DNA of 64,000 nucleotides from Acestrorhynchus altus (Eukaryota > Chordata > Actinopteri > Characiformes > Acestrorhynchidae). Under the pieces are notes generated by a model. The model saw nothing but the letters and a program-made list of their open reading frames with translations, did no database searches and was not told where the DNA came from. The position numbers and the translations under genes were made by a program. The DNA is taken from NCBI GenBank assembly GCA_034509495.1, contig CM067503.1:49535783-49599782 (forward strand), given 5' to 3'. Below are positions 48,976 to 60,624 of this stretch, in pieces (within the stretch, counting starts at the first letter, position 1; each line of letters starts with the position of its first letter).

Positions 48976-49400
48976 CTGTTATATTAGGGTTATAATATTA
49001 AATTAAGGTTATAATAGAATTTTTGATGTTCTATTAGGGTTAAAATGTTAAATTAGAATTCATAAAGTTATATTAGGGTTATAATGTTATAATAGTGTTA
49101 TAATGTTAAAATAGAATTTATAATGTTTTATTAGGGTTATAATGTTATATTAGGGTTATAATTTCATATTAGGGTTGTGATGTTATATTAGGGGTAAAAT
49201 GTTAAATTAGAATGTATAATGTTATATTAGGGTTATAATGTTAAATTGGGATTATAATGTTATATTAGAATTTATAATGTTATATTAGGATTATAATTTC
49301 ATAGTAGGGTTATGATGTTACATTAGGATTATAATGTTATATTAGGGTTATAATGTTAAATTAGGGTTATAATGTTATAATGGGGTTATAATGTTTGCAT
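48975..49400. repeat. 19-bp AT-rich satellite, block 2
   Basis: Tandem units of the form ATTAGGGTTATAATGTTAT with single-base variation, about 20 copies. Confidence 0.92.
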
Positions 49401-50285
49401 CATACCTGGAAGAGCATTCTTACCAGGTCATATGGCAGGGAGCCACATCAGCTCCATGCAGATTCTCCACCGGTGTTCCTCAAGGGTCAGTCCTTGGTCC
49501 TCTTCTCTTTTCTTTCTACTCTACTTCTCTTGGTAAAGTAATATCTTCTCATGGTTTTACTGACCACTGCTATGCTGATGACACTCAACTCATCCTCTCT
49601 TTCCCACCCTCCGACACCCAGGTCTCATCCTGGATCTCAGCTTGCCTCTCTGATGTCTCATCATGGATGGCAGCCCATCACCTCAAACTCAACCCCAGCA
49701 AGACCGAACTGCTATTCATTCCTGGAAGCACTGGTCCTCACCCTGACCTCACCATTTCCCTTGAGAACTCACTGGTCACTCCATCCACTGAAGCACGCAG
49801 TCTTAGTGTAGTAGTGGATGACCAGTTATCGTTCTCAGCTCATGTTGTAAATCTGACTTGCAGATTTCTCCTTTACAACATCAGGAGAATTCCACCTTTT
49901 CTGTCTAGAAAGGCCACTCAGGTGCTTGTTCAGTCTCTTGTCATTTCAAGACTAGAACTGCAGCTCCCTACTGGCTGGTCTTCCTATGAGACCATCAGAC
50001 CATTGCAACCAGAAGGCAGCAGCGCGGCTCGTCTTCAATGTTCCTAAATTCAGTCATGTGACTCCTCTGCTGCGTTCCCTTCATTGGCTCCCTGTAGCTG
50101 AACATCAGATTCAAAAACTTGAAACTGACCTGCAAAGCCAAAAATGAACCAGCCCCTCCATACATGATGGCAGTGGTCAAAACTCGAGCTGCACCAAGAG
50201 CCCTTCGAGCTTCAAGTACAGCTCGGTTTGACCCACCGTCCCTCAGAATGCAAGGAAAACATGCATCCAGACCCTTTTCTGTTCT
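49400..50285 (+). mobile_element. L2 LINE family A fragment in the satellite
   Basis: The plus-strand frame 49391-50047 covers YLEEHSYQVIWQGATSAPCR, STGVPQGSVLGPLLFSFYST, the CYADDTQLILSF catalytic box and NPSKTELLFIPGSTG, then a frameshift at about 50010 and the rest of the C-terminus. Both 5' end and 3' tail are absent: it stops inside the region TCCAGACCCTTTTCTGTTCT where other copies continue. Confidence 0.9.
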
Positions 50286-50412
50286 TATTTTAATGTTAAA
50301 TTAGGATTATAATATTATTTGGGTTATAATGTTATATTAGGGTATGTTATTATGTTATTTTAGGATTATAATGTTATATTATATTATATTATATTATTAT
50401 ATTATATTATAT
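50285..50412. repeat. 19-bp AT-rich satellite, block 3
   Basis: About 125 bp of the same satellite plus a short ATATT run, between two converging L2 fragments. Confidence 0.85.
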
Positions 50413-50414
50413 AA

Positions 50415-53040
50415 TATAATACGGAGCTGCAGTTCTAGTGAGAACAATAACTGGTCATCCACTTCATCCACTTCTACACCAAGGCTCTGTGCTGCAGTAG
50501 ATGGAGTGACCAGTAAGTTCTCAAGGGAAATGGTGAGGTCAGGGTGAGGACCAGTGCTTCCAGGAATGAATAGCAGTTCGGTCTTGCTGGGGTTGAGTTT
50601 GAGGTGATGAGACATCATAGAGGCAAGCTGAAACCTGGGTGTCGGAGGGTGGGAAAGAGAGGATGAGTTGAGTGTTGTCAGGATAGCAGTGGTAAGTAAA
50701 ACCATGAGAAGATATTACTTTACCAAGAGAAGTAGTGTAGAAAGAAAAGAGAAGAGGACCAAGGACTGACCTTTGTGGAACACCGGTGGATAGTCTGCGT
50801 GGAGCTGATGTGGCTCTCTGCCATATGACCTGGTAAGAACGCTCTTCCAGGTATGATGTAAACCATTGTAATGCAGAACCAGTGATTCCAAGGCTACTAA
50901 GGATTGACAGGAGGATCTTGTGATCTACTGTATCAAAGGCTGCAGAGAGGTCGAGGAGAATTACAACAGAGGATAGTTTGGCTGATCTAGCAGCATGGAG
51001 TTTCTCAGTGACCGCAATGAGAGCAGTCTCTGTTGAGTGTGCTGGTTTGAAGCCAGATTGGTTTGGATCCTGTAAATTGTTTTGGTTGAGAAAGAGTGAT
51101 AGCTGACTGTAGACAGATTGTTCAAGGATTTTTGAGAGGAAGGAGAGCAGTGATACTGGTCTATAATTGGTAATGTTTGAACCATCAAGAGTTGGCTTTT
51201 TCAGGATTGGGACCACTCTGGCAGCTTCGAAAGTAGATGGAACATGATCTAATGACAGTGAGCTGTTTATGATAAAGGTAATGAAAGGAAGAAGGTCAGG
51301 AGCAATAGTCTGGAATAGAGAGGAAGGGATAGGGTCAAGAGGACAGGTGATTGGATTGTTGGATGTGAGAAGATGAAGGATGTCAGCTGTGGAAAGTGGA
51401 GAGAAAGATGAAAGAGATGCAGGAGGAGAAGGGTGTCTGGTGGGAGGAGTAGAGGTTGGTGGAAGGGAGGGTGGGAAGGATTGGCAGATCTTGTCAACCT
51501 TTTCTTCAAAGAAGGTGACAAAATCTTCTGGGGTGAGGGTGGTTGGAGCAGGGGGGTAGGAGGGTTTAGGAGAGAAGAGAAGACGGAGAAGAGCTTGTGT
51601 GGATCAGATGCTGATGCTTTCAGTCTCTCCTTGTAAAATGATAATTTTGCAGTGGTTACTTCCACTGAAAAACGTGAAAGGAGAGCCCGGTAAGCAGCGA
51701 GATCGGATTCCTGTTGCGTTTTTCTACACTTTCTTTCAGCTAATCTCAACTCTCTTTGGTTGTTGTGCAGAACCTCTGTCAACCACGGGCAAGGTCTGGA
51801 GGTTCTTGTAGGTCTTTGAGAGAGAGGACAGAGAAGGTTGACTGAAGAGGAGATGGATGAAAGGAAAGTGCTTGTAGCAGTTTCCAGTGGAATGGAGGAG
51901 AAGGAATCAGGATGTGGAATGTTTGTTAGAAAATTGGAGGTAAGAGAAGACGGGGAGAGAGTGTAGAGGTTACGATGAGGGGTGGAAGAAGTTGGGGGGA
52001 CAGCATGTGGGAAAGAAGGGAGGGATAGCATGAAGGACATGAAGTGATGGTCAGAAAGGTCAAGGGGAGTAACTGTCAGATCCAAGGCAGGGACAGGTCT
52101 GCTAACAATTAGATCCAATGTGCTGCCTGCCCTGTGCATTGGACAAGACTGGTTAAAGGTGATGTCAAAAGAAGATAGAAGTTGGAGGAGACATGATGAC
52201 TGCAGTTTCTCCAAAGGAAGATTGAAATCACCAATTAGAATGAGTGAAGTCTCAACAGAAAGACTGCTTAGGAGAGTGTCCAATTCATCAATGAACTTGC
52301 CCAATGGACCAGGAGGTCGATAGAGAACAATGATGTGGAATTTAGTCGGAAAAGATACTGCAACAACATGGAATTCAAAGGAGGAAATGTCAAGATGTGA
52401 GAGTGTGAGGGGAGCCAATCGCCACCCCCGAGACAAGCAAGCCTGTGCCTCCACCAACCCTTCGTCGAGAGTGAGAGAAAGTAAAGGCAGAGGACAGGGC
52501 AGCTGTAGTTGTAGTTTTCTCAGGGGTGATCCATGTTTCTGTCAGAGCCAAGAAGTCCAGAGATTGTGCAGATTCCAGGGCTGAGATGAAGTCAGCTTTC
52601 TGTACTGCTGACTGGCAATTCCAAACCCCCCAGATACCATCACCTAAGAATCTGATGAAGCAGGCGGGTAAATGAAGTTATTGGTATTGCGATTTCTGTT
52701 ACTGTGGTAACGTCTTCTAGTGTGGCAGGATGTGACAACTGGGATGGGAAAACATATGTTGACACTAGAGGTTTTGATAACTTAAATTGTCAACTCAACA
52801 ATTCTATCTTAAAAGATATCCCTTCAATGTATTGAGAATTGCAGTCTGGAACTCCGCCCCTGCAATTAACCTTAACTAACCCAAAACCACACCTGATTTC
52901 AACTAACAGGATAGGTACATGGTTAGATAAGACAGACAAAAGCTCTTACAGAGTCTAATTAAGTAAAATCCAGAGAAAACAGCCTAACCTTACAAGCAGA
53001 GAAAGATTCTAAGTACAAGAAACTACAAGCACACTGTTCT
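50415..53040 (-). mobile_element. L2 LINE family A, near-complete 5' part, lacking its 3' end
   Basis: On the minus strand: a 5' leader (52660-53040), then an apurinic endonuclease domain (VWNCQSAVQKADFISALESA; LTETWITP; LILIGDFNLPLE; LDLIVSRPVP; LDLSDHHFMSF) in shifted frames between about 52655 and 51850, a long spacer, then reverse transcriptase from 51216 (MVPILKKPTLDGSNITNYRP; SGFKPAHSTETALIAVTEKL; LLDLSAAFDTVDHKIL; TGVPQRSVLGPLLFSFYTTS; CYPDNTQLILSF). The catalytic box is YPDN instead of YADD, so this copy could not be active. It ends at about 50420 without the usual tail. Confidence 0.92.
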
Positions 53041-53680
53041 ATTGTTGTATTAGGGTTAAAATGTTAAATTAGAATTTATAATTTTATATTAAGGTTATAA
53101 TGTTAAATTAGAATTTATAATGTTATATTAGGCTTATAATGTTAAATTAGGTTTATAATGTTATATTAGGATTATAATGTTACATTAGGATTATAATATT
53201 TTTTGGATTATAATGTTATATTAGGGTTATAATGTTAAATTAGAATTTATAATTTTATATTAGGCTTATAATGTTAAATTAGGTTTATAATGTTATATTA
53301 GGATTATAATGTTAAATTAGGATTATAATATTTTTTGGATTATAATGTTATATTAGGGTTATAATGTTAAATTAGGATTATAATGTTATATTAGGATTAT
53401 AATGTTAAATTAGGATTATAATATTATTTGGATTATAATGTTATATTAGGATTATAATGTTAAATTAGGATTATAATGTTAAATTAGGATTATAATGTTA
53501 TATTAGGATTATAATGTTATATTAGGATTATAATGTTATTTGGGTCATAATGTAAAATTAGGATTATAATGTTAAATTGGGATTATAATGTTATTTGGGT
53601 TATAATGTTATATTAGGGTATGTTATATTGTTAAATTAGGATTATAATATATATAATGTTATTATAATGTGATTTTAAGT
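53040..53680. repeat. 19-bp AT-rich satellite, block 4
   Basis: About 640 bp of units like ATAATGTTAAATTAGGATT and ATAATGTTATATTAGGATT, with a few short deletions giving ATATTTTTTGG variants. Confidence 0.92.
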
Positions 53681-53689
53681 TCAGATGGT

Positions 53690-54625
53690 TGTAGATTGGG
53701 AAGGTACAGCTAAGGTGGTGAGAGAAACTAGTAAGAATGTGTTGGGTGTTTCATCTGGACATAATATTAACAGTAGATTTCAACAGTTGGTGATGGTGGT
53801 TGAGCAGCTAGTCCATGGCAGTGTGGGAAACTAGTCCAGGTCCAGTAGGTGGAAGGTGGAGAGCCAATGTGGACATGTATCATCAGTTGTGTTATCATCA
53901 GTAACTTCAGTTGTGAAGAACACTATACAAATAAATGTTGATTTGATTTGTGTATGTCAGAAGTGTATAGGAGGAGGAGTACAGGAGACTGGTGGATGAC
54001 TTTTATTGCATGGTACCAATTGAACCATCTGAAGCATATCCAACATCCAACATATCCAAGACTAAAGAGATGGTGGTGGAATTTTGTAGGTTTAGGCTAT
54101 CCTCACAGGTGGTCTCCTTTGAGGGGTTGATGTGGAGGTGGTTAAGATATGTAAGTACCTTGGACTGCAGCTGGATAACGAACTGCACTGACAGGCTTTA
54201 ATTCCTGAGGATACCGGAGTTAGTTAACATCTGTTGAAGACGCAGATGTTCTACCATTTAACTTTAACCAGCATCATCTTTTATGCTGTGGTGTGCTGGG
54301 GAGGCAGCATTAGGAGATGAGATACTCTGCAGCTAGACAAGCTGGTCAGATGAGGCATGTCTGTTGTCAGAGTGGAGCTGGATCCTCTGACAACAGTGAT
54401 GGGGAGAAGGACTGTGGATAAACTGCTCTCTATCACGGATGATGCCAGTCACCCATCACACACTGTAATCATGATGCAGAGGAGTTTGTTCAGTGGAAGG
54501 GTGCAGTCACTGGACTGCTCTATTGAGTGACTCTGGAGATCATTTTTTCCAACAGCCAACAGACTAACTTTGCCCATAGGGGAAGTGAGGCCACTGTTGG
54601 TCTGACTTAATCTGAACAATATTCA
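53690..54625 (+). mobile_element. Rex1/Babar-like LINE fragment with an L2 tail piece at its start
   Basis: 53895-53945 is a short L2-type tail (AACACTATACAAATAAATGT). After it, broken frames give SKTKEMVVEFCRFRL, LDCSW, IIFYAVVCWGGSIR and a VRLQRSLFSGR-like end, the thumb region seen at 44995. Confidence 0.65.
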
Positions 54626-54626
54626 T

Positions 54627-54696
<70 letters not shown>
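54626..54696. repeat. (GATA)n microsatellite
   Basis: About 18 perfect GATA copies directly at the 3' end of the Rex1-like fragment, consistent with that element's microsatellite tail. Confidence 0.97.
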
Positions 54697-54697
<1 letters not shown>

Positions 54698-54759
54698 AAC
54701 TCAATCACGTCACTTATCACTTTGTAACTAAATACTTTGCACATCTTTCTTTGCACTGA

Positions 54760-57660
54760 AGGTTGTCCAGATTCACCACAAGGCTGAATTTACTGATTCT
54801 TGTACTCTACGTTTTTTTTGTTTGTTTGTTTTTTGATCAGAAGCTAAATGTTTTATGCCTCAATGAAATGTGGATTAGACCTGATGAATATCTGGCACTA
54901 AAAGAAAGTCACCCCTGGTAGTTACAATTATGTGTATAGCCCAAGACTATCAGGCAGAGGAAGTGGAGTTTGTATCATTTACCAAAATATTTTAGAAATT
55001 GTGGCGGCACAGTGGCGCAGTGGATAGTGCTGGGATGTTTCTGTGTGGAGTTTGCATGTTGTCCCTGTGTTTGCGTGGGTTTCCTCTGGGTACTCCGGTT
55101 TCCCCCACAGTCCAAAGACATGCATGATAGGTGAATTGGTGACTCTAAAGTGGCCCTTAGTGTGTGGATGTGTGTGTGCATGTGTGTGCCCTACGATGGA
55201 TTAGCGCCCTGTCTAGGGTTGTTTCCCGCCCTTGCCCTCAGAGTTGCCGGCTGGGCACTGGCTCACCCGTGACCCTATTCAGGAATAAGCGGTTAAGAAA
55301 ATGGAAGGATGGATGTATGGATTTTAGAAATTAATCAGATACACTATAACAACTCACTTCCTTTGAAATTCTGGCTATTAACATAACTAATCCAGCCACA
55401 AACAAAAACACACTGTTGTTAGTTAATGTTTATAGATCACCAGGGCCTGATGAGTGTTTTAAAATTTTTTTGTGACTTTGCTGTAGACGTAGCAGTGTGA
55501 TAACATAATAATTGTAAGAGATTTTAACATTCACTTTGAGAAGGTAGATGATCCATTAAAAAAGGCATTTACCTGAATCCTAGACACTGTAGATATTATA
55601 CAGAATGTAACCAGGCTGACACACTACTGTAATCACCCTCTGGATTTGGTTCTGACCCTGGGTGTTGGTATAAATAACTTAAATATTCTTCCTCAAACCT
55701 CAGCAATCTCAGATCATCATTTAATTTCCTTTTAGCTACAGCTTTGCCAAAATGTATGTACCCTCATTACTGCATGACTCAAAATCCCAGATTTATCAAC
55801 CTTAGATTACTATCCAACAGATCCAATGTTAGACTTATTAGCTAGACAGATTAACACACTGTTTATAGAACAACCTTAGATTGACATTGGACAGTATAGC
55901 ACCACTTAAATATTCCCATACAATGATCAGACCTGTACCTTTAAACAGTTAGCATGAAGATGGCGATCGCTGGAAATGGTGATTGACCAAGCTGGAAGTA
56001 TTCCACTCAGTTTGGAAGGACAGTCTGTTTGAATACAGTAGGGCTCTCACTATAGCTTATTTATCCTTGCTGAAATAAATAAATGATTTATAAAAAAAAT
56101 ACATTTAAAACTATCCCAGAGTACTCTTCAGTGTGATCTTGAAACTTACAAAAATTAAAGCAGGTACACCACCTCAGATTCTAGCAAAAAACTACATGGA
56201 CTTTTTCAATCATAAAATAAAAAATATTAGAAAATTAAACACATAATATTAAGCAGTTTTTTTTTCATCTGCTGTGGCTGATATACAACAAAATATAGAT
56301 CTAGAAGAAAAGTTGGAAACCTTTCACCCACTACCACAATCAGAATTAGAAAAAAATTATTTACTCCTCAAATTCTGCTCCTGCTGTCTAGATTTAATCC
56401 CATGAAACATACTCAAAGAAGTGCTTCCAGTTATAATCAAACATCTCTTAGCTACAGTAAACTCATCTCTTAGTTTAGGTCACAAACCTAAAGCTTTTAA
56501 AGTAGTAGTTATTAAACCACTGCTCAAGAAAGCAAGAAAAGAATGTAATTACTGTCTAATTATGGACCTGTTTCTAATTTACCATTTACATCTAAGGTTT
56601 TATAAAAAGCTGTGGCCCAACAACTGTGCAGATACCTGCACAAAAATCACATATATGAAAAATTCCAATCTGGATTCCTCATCATAGCACTGAGACAGTC
56701 CTACTTAGGATTAAAAAATTATCTTCTTCTTGCTTCTGATCAAGGCTGTGTGTCCCTGCTTGTGCTGCTGGATGTAAGTGCAGCATTTGATACAATAGGT
56801 CAGAGTGTTCTCCTAGAAAGATTAGACAGTGTGGTCAGAATCACAGGGACAGTGCTCTCGTGGTTCAGATCTTACCTAACTGATCGGTTTCAGTTTGTAA
56901 AGGTAAAGGATGTGTCTTCCAGTCTCACTGAAATGAGATATTGAATCCCACAAGGCTCTAGGACCATTTAGGACCATTACTGGTCACTCTTTACCTGCTT
57001 CCTCTCAACACAGTAACAAACAGACATGGCATTAACTTCCACTGTTACACAGATGATACTAATCTGTATTTATCAGACAAACCCAATGATAAACCTAGAA
57101 TAAAGAAAATGGAGGACTGGATATAAGATCTTGGATGTTGTGTAACTTCCTCCTAAATAGTAATAAAATGGAGGTTCTCCTTTTGGGTCCTAAAATTACA
57201 AGAAAACAATTATTAGACTTAATGTTAAATCTGGCTGGTTTCTCAGTTGTACTTGGTTCAGAAGCAAAAAAAATCTTGGCATCATAATTGATTGAGATTT
57301 ATTGCTTCACCAACACAGGTCATATTACTAGGACAGCTTTTTTTCATCTTTATAATATTTCCCAGTTAAGAAATGCCTGCACACTGCTGAAAAACTATGC
57401 TTCCTCAGCAGGAGAAAGAGTCTTTTCTTACAAAGTTCTGGAATAACCTTCCAGATAATGTTTGGGACTCAGAGAGAGTTTCAGTCTTCAAGTCTAGGCT
57501 TAAAACTTCAGTTCAGTGTAGTGTTTGGTAAATAATGTCTTAGCTTAGTTATAGTTGCAGAGTCACTCGCCACACTCTGGTAATGTTTACATTCTTTGCT
57601 CTACATAAATCTGAACACCAAACTAATTATATCTCTCAACATTTTCCAAGTTAATGATGT
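54760..57660 (+). mobile_element. L2-type LINE family B, nearly full length but decayed
   Basis: Endonuclease remnants occur first (KLNVLCLNEMWIRPDEYL near 54843-54900; SDHHLISF near 55710), then reverse transcriptase: GHKPKAFKVVVIKPLLKKAR, LLVLLDVSAAFDTIGQSVLL, WFRSYLTDRFQFVKVK, and HCYTDDTNLYLSDKP, where the catalytic box reads YTDD. The C-terminus and tail (57400-57660) match 34904-35300. A SINE-like element sits at 55003-55325. There are many stops and frameshifts. Confidence 0.8.
55003..55325 (+). mobile_element. tRNA-like SINE with (ATGG) tail
   Basis: The head TGGCGCAGTGGATAGTGCTG looks like a tRNA-type box A. The body has GTGTGGAGTTTGCATGTTGT, CCGGTTTCCCCCACAGTCCA and AAGACATGCATGATAGGTGA, the core of a very common fish repeat. 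It ends GGAATAAGCGGTTAAGAAAA then GGATGGATGTATGG. It is inserted in the L2 family B element. The box B region is missing. Confidence 0.75.
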
Positions 57661-57661
57661 C

Positions 57662-57745
57662 CTAGATCAGGGGTGTCCAATCTTATCTGTAAAGGACCAG
57701 TGTGGCTGCAGGTTTTTAATCCAACATAGCACAAGCAGAAATTTA
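57662..57745 (+). mobile_element. hAT-like non-autonomous repeat, one end
   Basis: CAGGGGTGTCCAATCTTATC followed by GGACCAGTGTGGCTGCAGGT is the start of a common fish repeat with hAT-type CAGGGGTG ends. The other end is not visible. Confidence 0.5.
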
Positions 57746-58079
57746 TGTAGAAATTTACATAGATCCAAATTAGTTGCTACTGTTACCACATCCACTAGTG
57801 ATTTAACATTACACAAGTACACCACAGTATTAGAACAGACATGTAGGGGTTCAGTGATTTTGATGTATACCTCTTCTCAATGTATATAAACTCTCCCATT
57901 CTGACCAATAAATGGGAAATCAGATTTGTCTCTGTGATTCTTTGAATTCACCCAGTGCTGCAGGGCCAGAGGATGGAAGGCTTCCTGGTTCAGTGTACAG
58001 CTTCAGTGTTGAGGTGGAACCACAGAACCAGACTATCAACAAGTGAGTGGGGACAAGTGAGTTTTGGAATATGTTGTTA

Positions 58080-58335
58080 GGTTTTTGCAAGGTGTTTCTG
58101 AGCATTTGTTGGTGTTTTGCAAGATGTTACTTATATTCAGTGTTACTTAAAGGTGTAGCAAGTTGCTAGGGTGTTTCAAGTTGTTATTAAGTGGTTGCTA
58201 GATTGTTGCAAGTATATTGTAAATTGCACAGGTGTTTCAATTGTGTTCCTAAGTGGTTGGTGGTGTCTTGCAAGGTGATATGAAATGGTTCCTAAGGTGT
58301 TGCAATGCATTACTTATTGGCTGCAATGGTGAGCA
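58080..58335. repeat. Degenerate minisatellite of TTGCAAGGTGTT / TTGCTAGG units
   Basis: Loose tandem array of about 15-30 bp units built around GGTGTTGCAAG and AAGTGGTTGCTAG. Confidence 0.7.
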
Positions 58336-58500
58336 TGTGTATTAAGTGTTTGCGAATGTGGGCCCTATACTTATATTTGCCCCCCAAACAACGTATTTAA
58401 ATTTGGAATCACTGGGTCTTACCGTTATCCTAACCCTGACCCTAAGCTCGTCATTAACCGTAAGGCCTAGAGGCACCAAACCTTCGATCCTTATCTTATA

Positions 58501-59000
58501 NNNNNNNNNNNNNNNNNNNNNNNNNNNNNNNNNNNNNNNNNNNNNNNNNNNNNNNNNNNNNNNNNNNNNNNNNNNNNNNNNNNNNNNNNNNNNNNNNNNN
58601 NNNNNNNNNNNNNNNNNNNNNNNNNNNNNNNNNNNNNNNNNNNNNNNNNNNNNNNNNNNNNNNNNNNNNNNNNNNNNNNNNNNNNNNNNNNNNNNNNNNN
58701 NNNNNNNNNNNNNNNNNNNNNNNNNNNNNNNNNNNNNNNNNNNNNNNNNNNNNNNNNNNNNNNNNNNNNNNNNNNNNNNNNNNNNNNNNNNNNNNNNNNN
58801 NNNNNNNNNNNNNNNNNNNNNNNNNNNNNNNNNNNNNNNNNNNNNNNNNNNNNNNNNNNNNNNNNNNNNNNNNNNNNNNNNNNNNNNNNNNNNNNNNNNN
58901 NNNNNNNNNNNNNNNNNNNNNNNNNNNNNNNNNNNNNNNNNNNNNNNNNNNNNNNNNNNNNNNNNNNNNNNNNNNNNNNNNNNNNNNNNNNNNNNNNNNN
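58501..59000. other. Assembly gap (500 N)
   Basis: Exactly 500 undetermined bases, a conventional placeholder length. Open frames spanning it are meaningless. Confidence 0.99.
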
Positions 59001-59100
59001 CTGCTTTACTGTAGATCACTACTCTCACCCTGGACTGCTTTATTGTAGATCACTGCTCTCACTCTGTACTGCTTTACTGTAGATCACTCCTCTGTTCTAC
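59001..59100. repeat. 34-bp tandem repeat bordering the gap
   Basis: Three imperfect copies of a 34-bp unit containing TGCTTTACTGTAGATCACT begin at the first base after the gap. The gap probably hides more of this array. Confidence 0.85.
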
Positions 59101-59134
59101 TAGAGCCGTTATTCCCATGTTCACATTTAGGCAA

Positions 59135-59420
59135 TTCTACAGAGGTCTGGTCACTGTGGTCTTTGGCCCCCGGTGTGCGGCCCCTGGCCCCGCAGCGTCA
59201 GCAGCAGTATTGGCATGTGGCTATCAGCAGCTGCGGCAGCCGGGCCTCTGCAATAATAAACTGCTAATTGAGCAGAGCGCTGGGGGCGCAGGGCTGTTAG
59301 CAGGGAGCCAGAGCTGCTGAAAGATTACAGCGGCACAGCAGCTCACTAAAGGTGCTGAAAGAGGCCATTACAACGCCCCCGCTCTACCTGCACCGGGTGT
59401 TAACACACACACTCGCTCAC
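59135..59420. promoter_or_regulatory. Candidate conserved noncoding island
   Basis: A GC-balanced, repeat-free stretch in otherwise repetitive DNA. It contains homeodomain-type core TAATTGAG, palindrome-like CAGCAGCTGCGGCAGC and CTGCAATAATAAACTGC, without a splice-bounded reading frame. The texture is that of a vertebrate enhancer. This is inference only. Confidence 0.3.
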
Positions 59421-59539
59421 TTTCTCACCTCACACAACAGGCCCTTCTGTGAGGAGCCAAACACTGCTTCACTGAACACACTCTCAAACTAACATACACA
59501 CACATTCCTGATCCATCATTTACTCATTTACTCTGAGAC

Positions 59540-59578
59540 AGAGACACACACACACACACACACACACACCCACACACA

Positions 59579-59609
<31 letters not shown>

Positions 59610-59678
59610 CCGCACACACACCCACACACACACCCACACACACACACACACACACCCACACACACCCACACACACACA

Positions 59679-59709
<31 letters not shown>

Positions 59710-59742
59710 CCACACACACACACACACATACATACCCCCCCC

Positions 59743-59783
<41 letters not shown>

Positions 59784-59785
59784 CC
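59540..59785. repeat. (CA)n microsatellite with C interruptions
   Basis: About 240 bp of CA repeats with periodic CCCA interruptions. All open frames through it are artefacts. Confidence 0.97.
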
Positions 59786-59924
59786 TTTCATACTTTCCTC
59801 CCTTGCTCAGGCCAGGCTCGTCCGAATAGTCAAGTCTTACCCAAGGACAAGAAGGAGGAAGCTCTGGGAAAATCTCCTGGTGATGGTACTGGTTTCCATA
59901 AATACTATAAGTAACACACTCCAC

Positions 59925-60345
59925 TCATTTGGCGAGAGAATGGCACTGCATACGACCCACGAATATCATCCCTACAGTCAAGCACGGTGGTGGCAGCATG
60001 AGGCGATGGCGCTGCTTCTCAGCCATTGGGGGAAGATGAATAGTATGTCCAAACTGGAGCTTTTTGCTAAAAAACCTCCACAACCTCCATCAAGGATCTT
60101 ACGATGGGTCATCATTTCATCCCAACAGGACAACAACCTCAAGCACGCGGCAGAGGAAACCAAGGCCTGGTTTAAGAGGGAAAAGATGGAGGTGTTGCTG
60201 TGGAATAGTCCGTCTGCTGACAACTTGGAGAAGATCAGCATGGAGGAGTGGACCAGGATTACTCCAGAGACCTGTGACGGCCTGATCAGGTCTTAAAAAA
60301 AGATTATTATCTAGAATTGCAAACAAGGGTTTTTCCAAATAATAT
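59925..60345 (+). mobile_element. Tc1-like transposase remnant (family D)
   Basis: Frames read NIIPTVKHGGGSMRRWRCFS-like (59965-60010), then SSQQDNNLKHAAEETKAWFK and REKMEVLLWNSPSADNLEKI, the middle and C-terminal part of a Tc1 transposase that has lost the usual SPDLNPIE spacing. It ends with RSMEEWTRITPETC-type sequence and a stop at about 60296. Confidence 0.7.
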
Positions 60346-60444
60346 TAAATCTCGAGGTTGAATAATAATTAACGAGAGGAATCTCTAGATTCTCTAGATT
60401 CTCTAGATTCCAGCCTCGTCTACTAGTTAAGGATGTTCTATATG

Positions 60445-60515
60445 AACACCAAAGCACTTTTGTAAATCGCTCTGGAAAAGGGCGTCTGATAAATACCGTA
60501 CATGTAAATAATTGA
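60445..60515 (+). mobile_element. L2 family A tail
   Basis: GCACTTTTGTAAATCGCTCT, then GGGCGTCTGATAAATACCGT and ATGTAAAT. Only the last 70 bp of the element. Confidence 0.7.
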
Positions 60516-60624
60516 CCCTAATTTTATGCATAAATGTTTTTAAGCAACTTTATTTTTAAATACTTTTTTGGTGATAATATTGAGGCATCTAATAATACAT
60601 GCTCTTTTTCAAAGGTTGTAGACC

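Noticed and set aside
49391..52457. Long open frames (218, 225 and 396 codons) as host genes
   Set aside because: They carry endonuclease and reverse transcriptase motifs of L2 LINEs and are frameshifted.
48285..53680. Recurrent TTAGGG that could suggest interstitial telomeric sequence
   Set aside because: TTAGGG occurs once per 19-bp unit and often as TTAGGA; it is never tandem.
58342..59028. Open frames of over 220 codons on both strands
   Set aside because: They run through the 500 N gap.
59520..59924. Long Cys-Val open frames
   Set aside because: They are translations of the (CA)n microsatellite.
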